64,000 nucleotides of DNA, from NCBI RefSeq assembly GCF_004343775.1, contig NZ_PTXL01000009.1, positions 464,454 through 528,453 of the forward strand. Direction: 5' to 3'. Positions within the stretch are counted from its first letter, which is position 1, and every line of letters starts with the position of its first letter. Source of the stretch: Burkholderia sp. SRS-46 (GTDB lineage Bacteria; Pseudomonadota; Gammaproteobacteria; Burkholderiales; Burkholderiaceae). Positions 7,865 through 16,011 of this stretch are shown here, piece after piece. The notes under the pieces were generated by a model, which ran no database searches, was not told where the DNA came from, and saw only the letters and a list, made by a program, of their open reading frames with translations. A program made the position numbers and the translations under genes.

Positions 7865-8353
7865 CTAACGGTGTGACGGCAGGCCGATCACGCGCCCCGC
7901 CCAGGCGGGCGGCGACTCGTCGCGCTGCAGCGCATGCAGCGCGGCAACCCGTTCGGCGACGTCCGCATCGAACGGCGCCGATTTCGGCCCGTCGCGCGTA
8001 TCGACGTGCAGCAGCATCTGCTCGCTCGCCGATACCGCGTCGTCGTGCCCGTCGGCGAACAGTTCGAGATACAGGTGCAGCCGCTTCGCGTCGTGCGCGA
8101 GCACGCGCGCGTCGACGCGCACGCGCGTGCCCTCCTTGATCTCGTGCAGATAATTGACGTGCGCTTCCAGCGTGTAGACCGAGCGGCCCCGCTCGCGCCG
8201 CGCCGCGTCGTCGAGGCCGATGCGCTCCAGCAGCGCGTCGGTCGCGAAGCTGAAGATCAGCAGGTAGAACGCATCGCGCAAATGGCCGTTGTAGTCGACC
8301 CATTCGGGCCGCACGACGTCGCGGTGAATCGTCAGCGGGGTATCGCCGGTCAT
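7865..8353 (-). CDS. cdhB: Hotdog-fold thioesterase, betainyl-CoA thioesterase
   Basis: A 162-residue single hotdog-domain protein of the 4-hydroxybenzoyl-CoA thioesterase type. The active-site region EWVDYNGHLRDAFY near residues 17-30 carries the usual D-x-N-x-H pattern. It lies between the hydrolase and cdhA, only three bases after the cdhA stop. In the characterised carnitine pathway, CdhC produces betainyl-CoA, which this enzyme hydrolyses to glycine betaine and CoA. Gene order and size match the Pseudomonas caiX-cdhCAB-hocS operon. Confidence 0.85.
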   Translation of the reverse strand: MTGDTPLTIHRDVVRPEWVDYNGHLRDAFYLLIFSFATDALLERIGLDDAARRERGRSVYTLEAHVNYLHEIKEGTRVRVDARVLAHDAKRLHLYLELFADGHDDAVSASEQMLLHVDTRDGPKSAPFDADVAERVAALHALQRDESPPAWAGRVIGLPSHR

Positions 8354-8356
8354 CGT

Positions 8357-9322
8357 CTAGTCCTCGAATTGCATGCCATGCCGCGTCTTCACCGTGGCGA
8401 TCGCTTTCAGCACCTCGGTGATGCACTCGTCGCGATAGCGTTCGAGCGCCTTGATGCTGTGCGTGCCCTGTTGCGCGCGCGTGCCGTCGACGACGCGATC
8501 GATCAGCGCATCGGTCAGCTTCGGCGCGACGAGCTTCGTCCACGGCAGTTCGAGCGCGGGGCCGAACTGCTGCATGAAGTGTCGCATGCCGGCCTCGCCG
8601 CCCGCGAGCGTGTAGGTCAGGAAGGTGCCCATGAACGACCAGCGGATGCCCGCGCCGAAGCGGATCGCGTCGTCGATCTCGCCGGTCGTCGCGACGCCTT
8701 CGTCGACGAGGTGCAGCGCCTCGCGCCACAGCGCTTCGAGCAGCCGGTCCGCGATGAAGCCCGGCACTTCCTTGCGCACGTGCAGCGGCCGCATGCCGAG
8801 GCCGCGATAGATCCGGATCGCGGCCTCGACCGCCTCGGGCGCGGTGCGCGCGCCGCCGAGCACCTCGACGAGCGGCAGCAGGTACACCGGATTGAACGGA
8901 TGGCCCACCACGCAGCGTTCCGGGTTCGTTGCGCGCGCATAGAAATCGGTCGGCAGCAGCCCCGACGTCGACGACGCGATGATCGCGTCCGGCTTCGCCG
9001 CGCGGCTGATCTGTTCGTGCAGCTCGAGCTTCAGCGCTTCGCGCTCGGGCGCGCTTTCCTGGATGAAGTCGGCGCCGGCCACGCATTCGTCGATCGTCGC
9101 GACGAAGCGCAGGCGCGCGGGATCGGCGCCCGGCGCGAGGCCGACGCGCTCCAGCGCGGGCCACGCGTTCGCGACGTTCGCGCGCAGTTGCTGTTCCGCG
9201 CCGGGCGCGGGATCCCATACGACCACGTCGAGACCTTGGGCGAGCGCGCGGGCAACCCAGCCGCTGCCGATCACGCCGGTGCCGATCGCGGCGAACGTCC
9301 TGATGTCGGTAATCACTGCCAT
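8357..9322 (-). CDS. cdhA: L-carnitine dehydrogenase
   Basis: Oxidises L-carnitine to 3-dehydrocarnitine with NAD. The 321-residue product is a 3-hydroxyacyl-CoA dehydrogenase-type enzyme with an N-terminal Rossmann domain (AAIGTGVIGSGW) and a helical C-terminal domain with GHPFNPVYLLPLVEV and the catalytic-region stretch KEVPGFIADRL. The start at 9322 is preferred because the protein then begins MAVITDIRTF and is preceded by GAAGGATG; a TTG six codons upstream is possible but unlikely. It is preceded by cdhC (75 bases) and followed by cdhB (3 bases). Confidence 0.92.
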   Translation of the reverse strand: MAVITDIRTFAAIGTGVIGSGWVARALAQGLDVVVWDPAPGAEQQLRANVANAWPALERVGLAPGADPARLRFVATIDECVAGADFIQESAPEREALKLELHEQISRAAKPDAIIASSTSGLLPTDFYARATNPERCVVGHPFNPVYLLPLVEVLGGARTAPEAVEAAIRIYRGLGMRPLHVRKEVPGFIADRLLEALWREALHLVDEGVATTGEIDDAIRFGAGIRWSFMGTFLTYTLAGGEAGMRHFMQQFGPALELPWTKLVAPKLTDALIDRVVDGTRAQQGTHSIKALERYRDECITEVLKAIATVKTRHGMQFED

Positions 9323-9397
9323 GACAAACGCATCCTTCAAATCGAGTGGAATCGGGCGACGGCCGCACGTGCGCGGCCATCACGACGCAATGCAGGT

Positions 9398-10327
9398 TCA
9401 GGCGAACTCGGCGATCGCGCGGCGTTCGAGTGGCCGCTCGCCGCGCGCCGGCAAGCCGAGCTTGCGGCGCCCTTCGGCCGGCGTCAGCACGCGGCCGCCG
9501 AGGCGCTCGACAATTTCGCGCGCGCGCTCGACGAGCGTGCCGTTCGACGCGGGCACGCCGCGGTCGAGCCACAGGTTGTCCTCGAGGCCGACCCGCACGT
9601 GGCCGCCGAGCAGCATCGCCTGCGCGACCATCGGCATCTGCATCCGGCCGATGCCGAAGCCGGCCCAGTGCGCGCCCGGCGGCAGGTTGTCGACCATCGC
9701 CTTCATCGTGCCGGTGTCGGCCGGCGCGCCCCACGGAATGCCGAGGCACAGCTGGAACAGTGGCGGATCGTCGAGCAGGCCTTCCTTCAGCAATTGCTTC
9801 GCGAACCACAGGTGCCCGGTGTCGAAAATCTCCAGCTCCGGCTTCACGCCGAGTTCCTGGATCCGCTTCGCGCCGGCGCGCAACTGCGCGGGCGTCGACA
9901 CGTAGATGTAGTCGCCGTCGCCGAAATTCAGCGTGCCGCAGTCGAGCGTGCAGATCTCCGGCAGCAGTTCCTCGACGTGCGCGAGCCGCGTGAGCCCGCC
10001 GACGAGATCGGTGCCCTTGCCGAAACGCATCGGGTCCTCGCCCGGGCCGATCTCGAGATCGCCGCCCATGCCGGCCGTGAGATTGATGATCACGTCGACG
10101 TCCGCCGAGCGGATCCGGTCGACCACCTCGCGATACAGGTTCGGGTCGCGGCTGCCGCGCCCCGTCTGCGGATCGCGCACATGGCAGTGCGCGACCGTCG
10201 CGCCCGCCTTCGCCGCCTCGATCGCGGCGGCCGCGATCTCCTTCGGCGTCACCGGAATCGCCGGGTGCCTGCCGACCGTATCGCCTGCGCCGGTCACGGC
10301 GCACGTCACGATGACTTCGTGGTTCAT
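9398..10327 (-). CDS. cdhC: 3-dehydrocarnitine cleavage enzyme (BKACE family)
   Basis: A 309-residue beta-keto acid cleavage enzyme (formerly DUF849). It condenses 3-dehydrocarnitine with acetyl-CoA and splits the product to betainyl-CoA and acetoacetate. The family start VIVTCAVTGAGDT, the zinc-binding V-A-H-C-H-V-R segment near residue 48, and the TAGMGGD and GTLNFGDGDYIYVSTP motifs are present. The ATG at 10327 has a CGAGGC site. It follows caiX by 55 bases. Acetoacetate activation genes (dhcAB) are not in this window and must lie elsewhere. Confidence 0.92.
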   Translation of the reverse strand: MNHEVIVTCAVTGAGDTVGRHPAIPVTPKEIAAAAIEAAKAGATVAHCHVRDPQTGRGSRDPNLYREVVDRIRSADVDVIINLTAGMGGDLEIGPGEDPMRFGKGTDLVGGLTRLAHVEELLPEICTLDCGTLNFGDGDYIYVSTPAQLRAGAKRIQELGVKPELEIFDTGHLWFAKQLLKEGLLDDPPLFQLCLGIPWGAPADTGTMKAMVDNLPPGAHWAGFGIGRMQMPMVAQAMLLGGHVRVGLEDNLWLDRGVPASNGTLVERAREIVERLGGRVLTPAEGRRKLGLPARGERPLERRAIAEFA

Positions 10328-10382
10328 GCTTGTTGCCTCGTTGGTTTCGGGTTGCTGCGTGGATCGTCGGCGCGCGGGGCCG

Positions 10383-11336
10383 TCACAGGCCGAGATAGGC
10401 CTTCACCGCCGGCAGGCCGTCCTTGCCGTCGAACGTCTTCACGCCCGCGAGCCACGGATCGAGCACCTGCGGATTCTTCTTCAGGTACGCCTTCGCGGCT
10501 TCGGCCGGCTTGGTCTTGTTCATCACCGACTGCATCAGCTGGTTCTCGAGCTGCGTCGAGAAGCGCAGGTTCGTCACCAGCTTGCCGGCGTTCGGGCAGC
10601 GCGCGATGAAGTCGGGCGCGGTCAGCGTGTAGACGCGCGCCTCGCCGTAGTTCGGCCCGAACGACGCGTCGCCGCCCGACAGGTAGTTCATGCTGATCTG
10701 GATGTTCATCGGATGCGGCTCCCAGCCGAGAAACACGACCCACTTCTTGTCGCGGATCGCGCGCTCGACGGTGACGAGCATCCCGGCCTCGCTCGACTCG
10801 ACGAGCTTGAAGCCGCCGAGCCCGTACTGGTTCGTGTCGATCATCTTCTGGATCGTCGCGTTCGCGCTGCTGCCCGGCTCGATCCCGTAGATCTTGCCGT
10901 CGAGTTCCGCGCGGTGCTTCGCGATGTCGTCGAAGGTCTTCAGGCCCGCCTGGTATTCGTAGCTCGGCACCGCGAGGGTCGCCTTCGCGCCGGCGAGGTT
11001 CGGCGGCTCGACGACGTTGATCGACTTGCTGTCGAGGAACGGCTGCAGCTGCTTCTGCTGCACGGGCCACCAGTAGCCGAGCGACACGTCGAGCTGCTTG
11101 CTCTTGAGCCCCGCGAACGAGATCGGCACCGACGCGATCGTCGTGGTCGGCTTGTAGCCGAGCGCCTCGAACACCGTGGACGCCATCGCGGTGGTCGACG
11201 TGATGTCGGTCCAGCCGATGTCCGCGAAACGCACGGTGCGGCAGGTCGCCGGGTCCGCATCGGCGAGCGCCGCCGTCGACCACGTACCCGCCGCCAGCAA
11301 GGCCGCGCACAGCGCGGCGATCGTTCTCGACTTCAT
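10383..11336 (-). CDS. caiX: Periplasmic carnitine-binding protein of an ABC transporter
   Basis: A 317-residue secreted substrate-binding protein of the OpuAC/ProX family. A signal peptide (about residues 1-24, ending AALADA) is followed by the type II binding fold, with C-R-T-V-R-F-A-D-I-G-W-T-D near the mature N-terminus and W-E-P-H-P-M-N in the second lobe, where quaternary ammonium groups are held by aromatic residues. The start at 11336 has CGGGAGGGAACC upstream. It heads the carnitine operon. No ATPase or permease gene is nearby; in Pseudomonas, CaiX delivers carnitine to the shared CbcWV core, and the same arrangement is inferred here. Confidence 0.87.
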   Translation of the reverse strand: MKSRTIAALCAALLAAGTWSTAALADADPATCRTVRFADIGWTDITSTTAMASTVFEALGYKPTTTIASVPISFAGLKSKQLDVSLGYWWPVQQKQLQPFLDSKSINVVEPPNLAGAKATLAVPSYEYQAGLKTFDDIAKHRAELDGKIYGIEPGSSANATIQKMIDTNQYGLGGFKLVESSEAGMLVTVERAIRDKKWVVFLGWEPHPMNIQISMNYLSGGDASFGPNYGEARVYTLTAPDFIARCPNAGKLVTNLRFSTQLENQLMQSVMNKTKPAEAAKAYLKKNPQVLDPWLAGVKTFDGKDGLPAVKAYLGL

Positions 11337-11712
11337 GGTTCCCTCCCGGTTCGACTCAGTAAGCAGCGGGTGTGCGGGATGCGTCCCGGCCTGCATCGTG
11401 GACTCAAAAGTAACGAGCCATATTCGTGCAAAGGCGACCGCCGGCGACATTTTCTTGACTGGGTGCGACTATGCGGAAAAACCACTAGGTCGCACGTGGG
11501 CCTTGCCGGGCGGGGTTTCGGGGAGGATTCGGGAGGATCGGCGCTTGTCCCGGTGCGTCGCCGGGGGTGCGTATGAGGGGGATCGACGCGGGGAGCGGTT
11601 GACGCGCTCGATCGGAGGCCGACAGGGGCGCATCGGTGCGGCCCGCGCGGCCGGGGCGACCACGCCGCGACGCGGCGCCGCCCCCTGTCTGAAACGACTC
11701 GCTTGCTCCGGC
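11337..11712. promoter_or_regulatory. Upstream region of the carnitine operon with an inverted repeat
   Basis: This 376-base gap contains no convincing gene. It must hold the caiX promoter. GTGCGAC (11463-11469) and GTCGCAC (11489-11495) form exact 7-base arms 19 bases apart, about 130-160 bases upstream of the caiX ATG, a plausible regulator binding site. The remainder up to 11712 is very GC-rich and without clear features. Confidence 0.4.
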
Positions 11713-12306
11713 CTACGCGCCGGGCGCCGCAGGCCCCAGCAACAGGCTCGCGAAGTTCTCGGCAAGCGCATGCAGCTGCGCGGGTTCGTGATACACGCGC
11801 TCGATCACCGCGAGCCCCCGCGTGAATGCGACGATCACTTGCGCGGCCGGCGCCGGCGGCAGCTTCAGCCCCGCGCGAACCGCGTCGCGCGACAGCGCTT
11901 CCGTGATTCGCGCTTCGAGCGCATCGAGCAAGGCGCGCAGCCGCGCCTGGATCAGCGGGCTCAGCTCCTCGCTCTCGCTCGCGGTTTTCGTCGTCAGGCA
12001 CCCACGCGGCGGGGAACCCGACGTCATGTTCGTGATCGCGACGTCGAAGAAGCGCTCAAGCGCGAGCGACACGGACGGCGCGTCCAGCGCGGCTTGCGCC
12101 TCCGACAGGAAGCGCCGCTCATAGCGATCGAACGCGAGCAGGAAGAGCTGCTCCTTGCCGCCGAACGCGTGATACAGCGAACCGCGCTGCACCTGGGTCG
12201 CCTCGGCAAGATCCGCCATCGAGGTTGCCTGCCACCCTTTCTGCCAAAACACGTTCAGCGCCTGATCCAGAACGGTTTCTTCGTCGAACTGCCTGACCAT
12301 TGCCAT
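11713..12306 (-). CDS. TetR/AcrR family transcriptional regulator
   Basis: A 197-residue repressor-type protein. The N-terminal helix-turn-helix runs from VLDQALNVFWQKGWQATSMADLAEAT to RGSLYHAFGGKEQLFLLAF (residues about 10-55). The C-terminal domain contains G-C-L-T-T, common in the subgroup (TetR_C_16-like/YxaF) that senses electrophiles or xenobiotics. The start at 12306 is set by GGAGG about 12 bases upstream. It is divergent from the five-gene operon beginning at 12568, and two near-identical palindromes lie between them, so it very likely controls that operon and itself. Confidence 0.87.
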   Translation of the reverse strand: MAMVRQFDEETVLDQALNVFWQKGWQATSMADLAEATQVQRGSLYHAFGGKEQLFLLAFDRYERRFLSEAQAALDAPSVSLALERFFDVAITNMTSGSPPRGCLTTKTASESEELSPLIQARLRALLDALEARITEALSRDAVRAGLKLPPAPAAQVIVAFTRGLAVIERVYHEPAQLHALAENFASLLLGPAAPGA

Positions 12307-12331
12307 AACAGCGATACACCTCCAGAAACAA

Positions 12332-12380
12332 TCAACGTTGCGACGCAATAAAAATCATTGACAACACCGTCAACGTTGAC
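12332..12380. promoter_or_regulatory. Two TCAACGTTG(A) operator candidates between the TetR gene and its divergent operon
   Basis: TCAACGTTG occurs at 12332-12340, and a perfect 12-base palindrome GTCAACGTTGAC at 12369-12380. Their centres are about 38 bases apart, and both lie just upstream of the TetR start. TTGACA-like hexamers overlap both (for example 12376-12381). This is the expected arrangement for a TetR repressor controlling divergent promoters. The remaining intergenic DNA (to 12567) has no gene. Confidence 0.7.
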
Positions 12381-12567
12381 AATACTGGCATTATATCTCT
12401 TCACGGAACGAGCTCCCGGCCGGAGCCTCGTGAAGGCGCGTGTGTCCAGAAATACATGAACGACACGTCTCGCCCTTCGTCCCCGTGCGCTCCAGTTCGA
12501 TTAATCGATTGCCATCCAGGAAGAAGTTTCTTTGTGTGTGTCTATTGATACGTTAGGAGTTCTATAA

Positions 12568-13590
12568 ATGAAGAACAGTCGCATCAAATATGGCTATGTG
12601 AACGTCGTCGATCGCGCCACGCATGGGGGCAGGCTGACGCGCGACGCGGCGGAACGCTTCACGGACGGCTTCTCGCGGCCCGCGTTGTTCCGCCAGCTGG
12701 TCGACATCGACGAGCGCCTGGCCACGCGGTCGTTCTACGATGCGGTGGGTTCCGAAAAAACGCTTCAGTGGCGCGTCAAGCAAGGCGATGCGCCGGTGTC
12801 GATGCGTGGGGAAAACGGCAAGTCGGACTACAACTACGTGACCGGCCGCGTCGGCACCGGCAGCGAGTTCCTGGACGATATCTTCGAAAACCAGCGCGAT
12901 GTGTATTCGCACCTCGGCACGATCTCGTCGGGATACAGCGATCCGTACGAATGGGGAAAAATCGCATTTAATCGCGTGAAAGAAGCGATTTTCGCGAACC
13001 CCTGGTTCGCGGTGGATTCGTGGAAGGTGAGCGGCCACATGTTTCTCGGCCACAGCACGCAGGATTTCGGTGAACCGGCGCGCGGCGCGGTGGGCAGCGA
13101 CTGGCACATGTTCCCGACACTTAATGTATTCGTGATGATCGCGGGCACGAAGAAATGGACGTCGCGTCCGCCGCAAATCGGCGACCAGTTCCGCGATTAC
13201 GACAAGATGTTCGCGACCAGCAGCGGCCGCGAGGCGCCTAACGGCGATTTCGAGGGTGACGTGCTGTATCTCGAACCGGGCGACGTGCTGCTGAATCCGC
13301 CGTTCGAGTGGCACAAGGTGCTCAATGCCAAGGGGCTGAGCATCGGCGCGGCGTTCCGGGTGATCGACACGGACTATCTCGCGACGCTCGACAGCCGGCC
13401 CTCGCTCGATACCACGCGCATCGCGTTCAGCCAGGCGGGCGACGACACCGAGGAGCTCGCGCACTTCCTGACCAGCATCAACTATGCGTCCCGTCACCTG
13501 AACCGCGCGCAAATGCTGCTCAACGATCTCGAATACGTGTATCTGCGCAGAAAGGGCCATTCGGAATCGGTGCATATCGGGCATCAATGA
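12568..13590 (+). CDS. JmjC/cupin_8-like protein with an altered metal site
   Basis: A 340-residue cytoplasmic protein resembling the cupin_8/JmjC fold of Fe(II)/2-oxoglutarate oxygenases: SDWHMFPTLNVFVMIAGTKKW (residues 177-197) corresponds to the usual H-x-D...N...G-x-K-x-W stretch, and L-E-P-G-D-V-L-L-N-P-P-F-E-W-H249 is the distal strand with the second His. The usual HxD is H180-M-F182 here, so the acidic iron ligand is missing. The protein may be a halogenase-like or non-catalytic variant, or bind metal differently. The ATG at 12568 has TAGGAG upstream. It is the first gene of a five-gene operon and its stop overlaps the next start (ATGA). Function is unknown. Confidence 0.6.
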   Translation: MKNSRIKYGYVNVVDRATHGGRLTRDAAERFTDGFSRPALFRQLVDIDERLATRSFYDAVGSEKTLQWRVKQGDAPVSMRGENGKSDYNYVTGRVGTGSEFLDDIFENQRDVYSHLGTISSGYSDPYEWGKIAFNRVKEAIFANPWFAVDSWKVSGHMFLGHSTQDFGEPARGAVGSDWHMFPTLNVFVMIAGTKKWTSRPPQIGDQFRDYDKMFATSSGREAPNGDFEGDVLYLEPGDVLLNPPFEWHKVLNAKGLSIGAAFRVIDTDYLATLDSRPSLDTTRIAFSQAGDDTEELAHFLTSINYASRHLNRAQMLLNDLEYVYLRRKGHSESVHIGHQ

Positions 13591-14537
13591 TGTCGCGCAG
13601 CGAGCTTTCCTCGCCGGTCGGAACCGAGGCGGGCCAGCATGCGGAAACGCGGGCCGCGGGCATTGCCTGCGGGCTCGCGTCGGCCCTGATCTGGGGGGCC
13701 TTTCCCGTGGTGACGCGCCTCGGCCTGACGCATACGTCGCTCGACAGCTACGACATCACGCTGATCCGCTTCGGGGTGTCCGGCATCCTGCTGCTGCCGT
13801 ATCTGCTCAAGGCCGGGCTGCGCGGCCTCACGTGGACGCAGATCGCGCTGCTGGTCGGCGGCATCGGCGCGCCCTACATGCTGGTCGTGGCCCAAGGCCT
13901 CAAGCGCGCGCCGGTCGAGCAGTTCGCCATCGTCACGCCGGCCAGCATGATCGTGTTTTCGACGATCGCCAGCACGATCCTGCTGCGCGCCCGGCTCGTC
14001 TGGACGGAGGTCGTCGGGATCGCGCTCATCGTCGCGGGCGTCCTGTCGGCCGGCATGCGCGAGCTGATGGTGTCGCACGGCGGCGCGTCGACCTATGCGA
14101 TCTTCGTCGCAGGCGGGCTCCTCTGGTCGGTGTATACGGTGTGCGCGAAGCGCTTCTCGGTCACCGCGCTGCACGCCACGGCCGTCGTGTCGGTGTTTTC
14201 GATCGCCGTGTACCTGCCGTTCTATCTCGCGTTCAGGGGCCTGCACGTGCTGCAGGCATCGCCAGCCGACATCGGGCTGCAGGCCATCTATCAGGGCGTG
14301 CTCGTGTCGATGGTCGCGCTGTTTTTCTACAGCAAGTCCGTCCAGCTCCTGGGGCCGGCGATCGGCGCCACGTTCGCCGCGCTCGTCCCCGGCGCCGCAA
14401 CCTTGCTGGCGGCGCTGCTGCTGCGCGAAATGCCCCGGCCCGCGGTGCTGGCGGGCCTCGCGGTCGTCATGGTCGGCATGACGCTGACGCTCGCCGGCAA
14501 ACGCGTGCTGGCGCACCTGCGGCGCGCGACCGCGTAG
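13587..14537 (+). CDS. EamA/DMT family inner-membrane transporter
   Basis: A 316-residue ten-helix transporter made of two EamA repeats (first about residues 25-150, second about 165-305), with typical phrases such as SALIWGAFPVVTRLGL, LIRFGVSGILLLPYLL and GATFAALVPGAATLLAALLL. The family exports amino acids, metabolites or drugs, or exchanges nucleotide sugars. Its ATG overlaps the stop of the JmjC-like gene by four bases, indicating translational coupling, so the transported compound is probably a substrate or product of the operon's enzymes. Substrate cannot be inferred. Confidence 0.85.
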   Translation: MMSRSELSSPVGTEAGQHAETRAAGIACGLASALIWGAFPVVTRLGLTHTSLDSYDITLIRFGVSGILLLPYLLKAGLRGLTWTQIALLVGGIGAPYMLVVAQGLKRAPVEQFAIVTPASMIVFSTIASTILLRARLVWTEVVGIALIVAGVLSAGMRELMVSHGGASTYAIFVAGGLLWSVYTVCAKRFSVTALHATAVVSVFSIAVYLPFYLAFRGLHVLQASPADIGLQAIYQGVLVSMVALFFYSKSVQLLGPAIGATFAALVPGAATLLAALLLREMPRPAVLAGLAVVMVGMTLTLAGKRVLAHLRRATA

Positions 14538-14581
14538 GCGCAACACCCCGGGAAGGACATCCGAACACTCACGGAACGCAC

Positions 14582-15295
14582 ATGATCGATCTTCACTACT
14601 GGACGACGCCCAACGGACACAAGATCACGATCGCGCTGGAGGAACTGGGTCTCGAATACCGGATCGTGCCGGTCAACATCTCGGCCGGCGACCAGTTCCG
14701 CCCCGCATTCCTGCGGATCAGCCCGAACAACCGCATTCCGGCGATCGTCGATCATGATCCGCCGGGCGGCGGCGCGCCGTTGAGCGTGTTCGAATCGGGC
14801 GCCATTCTCGAATACCTCGCGGACAAGACCGGCCGCCTGCTGGCCAAGGCCACGCGGCCGCGTTTCGTCGCGCTCCAGTGGCTGTACTGGCAAATGTCGG
14901 GGCTCGGCCCGATGGCCGGACAGAATCACCATTTCGCGCACTATGCGCCCGAGCGCATCGAGTATGCGACCCGGCGCTATGTCGATGAAACCAGCCGGCT
15001 CTACCGCGTGCTCGACAATCAGCTGGCCGGCCAGGATTATGTCGCCGGCGCCTTCTCGATCGCCGACATCGCCTGCTATCCGTGGATCAGGCTGTATGCG
15101 CGACAGGGGCAGGATCTCCGCGATTTTCCGCACATCGCCCGCTGGTTCGAGCAGTTGTCCGCGCGCCCCGCGTTCATCGACGCATACCGCATCGCCGAAT
15201 CGGTCAACACCACGCCGACCGTCACCGACGAGGCGCGTCGGTTCCTGTTCGGGCAGCGCGCCGATTCCGCCCATCGCGCCGGGAGCGGCACGTGA
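14582..15295 (+). CDS. Glutathione S-transferase family protein, YfcG/YghU-like
   Basis: A 237-residue two-domain GST. The thioredoxin-like N-domain starts IDLHYWTTPNGHKITIALEE and includes NNRIPAIVDHDP and V-F-E-S-G-A-I-L-E-Y-L, the glutathione gamma-glutamyl binding site; the helical C-domain has GQNHHFAHYAPE and F-S-I-A-D-I-A-C-Y-P-W. These are hallmarks of the Nu-class/YfcG group, which uses T-P-N rather than Tyr or Cys and has disulfide reductase or peroxidase activity. It lies 44 bases after the transporter gene and overlaps the next gene by four bases. Confidence 0.88.
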   Translation: MIDLHYWTTPNGHKITIALEELGLEYRIVPVNISAGDQFRPAFLRISPNNRIPAIVDHDPPGGGAPLSVFESGAILEYLADKTGRLLAKATRPRFVALQWLYWQMSGLGPMAGQNHHFAHYAPERIEYATRRYVDETSRLYRVLDNQLAGQDYVAGAFSIADIACYPWIRLYARQGQDLRDFPHIARWFEQLSARPAFIDAYRIAESVNTTPTVTDEARRFLFGQRADSAHRAGSGT

Positions 15296-16011
15296 GCGCG
15301 TCCGGGCTGGTGCTGTTCGAGCTGGCGGGTGCCGATCAGGCGGTGCGATTCAGTCCGCATTGCTGGAAGATCAGAATGGCGCTGGCCCATAAAGGGCTGG
15401 CCGCGCAGTGTCTGCCCTGGCATTTCACCGACAAATCGGCGATCGCGTTCTCCGGGCAGGAATGCGTTCCGGTGCTGCTCGACGACGGCGTGGCCGTCAG
15501 CGATTCGTGGCGCATCGCACAGCACCTGGAGGCGCACTTTCCGCGCACGCCGCCGCTCGCCGGGCACCATGGCGCGCTCGCGTCCTGCGCGTTTGCCAAT
15601 CAATGGGCCGACACGATCCTGCTGCCGATCATCGCCCGCATCGTCGCGCCGGACGTGTATAGCATGCTGGATGCCGTCGACCAGCCGTACTTCCGTTCAT
15701 CCCGCGAAGACCGGCTCGGCATGACCTTCGACACGTTGCTTGCCCGCCGGGCGACGTTTCAGGATGAGCTGACGCGCAGTCTCGCGCCGCTGCGTGCGAC
15801 ACTGAAGCGCCAACCCTTCCTGGCCGGCACCACCCCGAACTATGCCGACTACTGCGTGTTCGGCATGTTCATGTGGATCCGGTGCGTGACCCGCCTCGAA
15901 CTCGTGGCGCCGGACGATCCCGTCAGCGGGTGGCGCGAGCGCCTGCTCGACCTGTTCGGCGGCATCGCGAGACAGGCCCCGATTCATCATGGACGGCGCG
16001 AGCCGAGCTGA
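15292..16011 (+). CDS. Glutathione S-transferase family protein, beta-etherase (LigE/LigF)-like
   Basis: A 239-residue GST of a different class. The N-domain contains V-R-F-S-P-H-C-W-K-I-R-M-A-L-A-H-K-G-L, the pattern seen in LigE-type beta-etherases and related GSTs, then E-C-V-P-V-L-L-D-D-G and V-S-D-S-W-R-I-A-Q-H-L-E. The C-domain has N-Y-A-D-Y-C-V-F-G. The GTG start at 15292 overlaps the previous stop (GTGA), which fixes the start. Beta-etherases break aryl ether bonds using glutathione. Two different GSTs in one operon suggest successive glutathione conjugation and removal on the same compound. Confidence 0.82.
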   Translation: MSASGLVLFELAGADQAVRFSPHCWKIRMALAHKGLAAQCLPWHFTDKSAIAFSGQECVPVLLDDGVAVSDSWRIAQHLEAHFPRTPPLAGHHGALASCAFANQWADTILLPIIARIVAPDVYSMLDAVDQPYFRSSREDRLGMTFDTLLARRATFQDELTRSLAPLRATLKRQPFLAGTTPNYADYCVFGMFMWIRCVTRLELVAPDDPVSGWRERLLDLFGGIARQAPIHHGRREPS

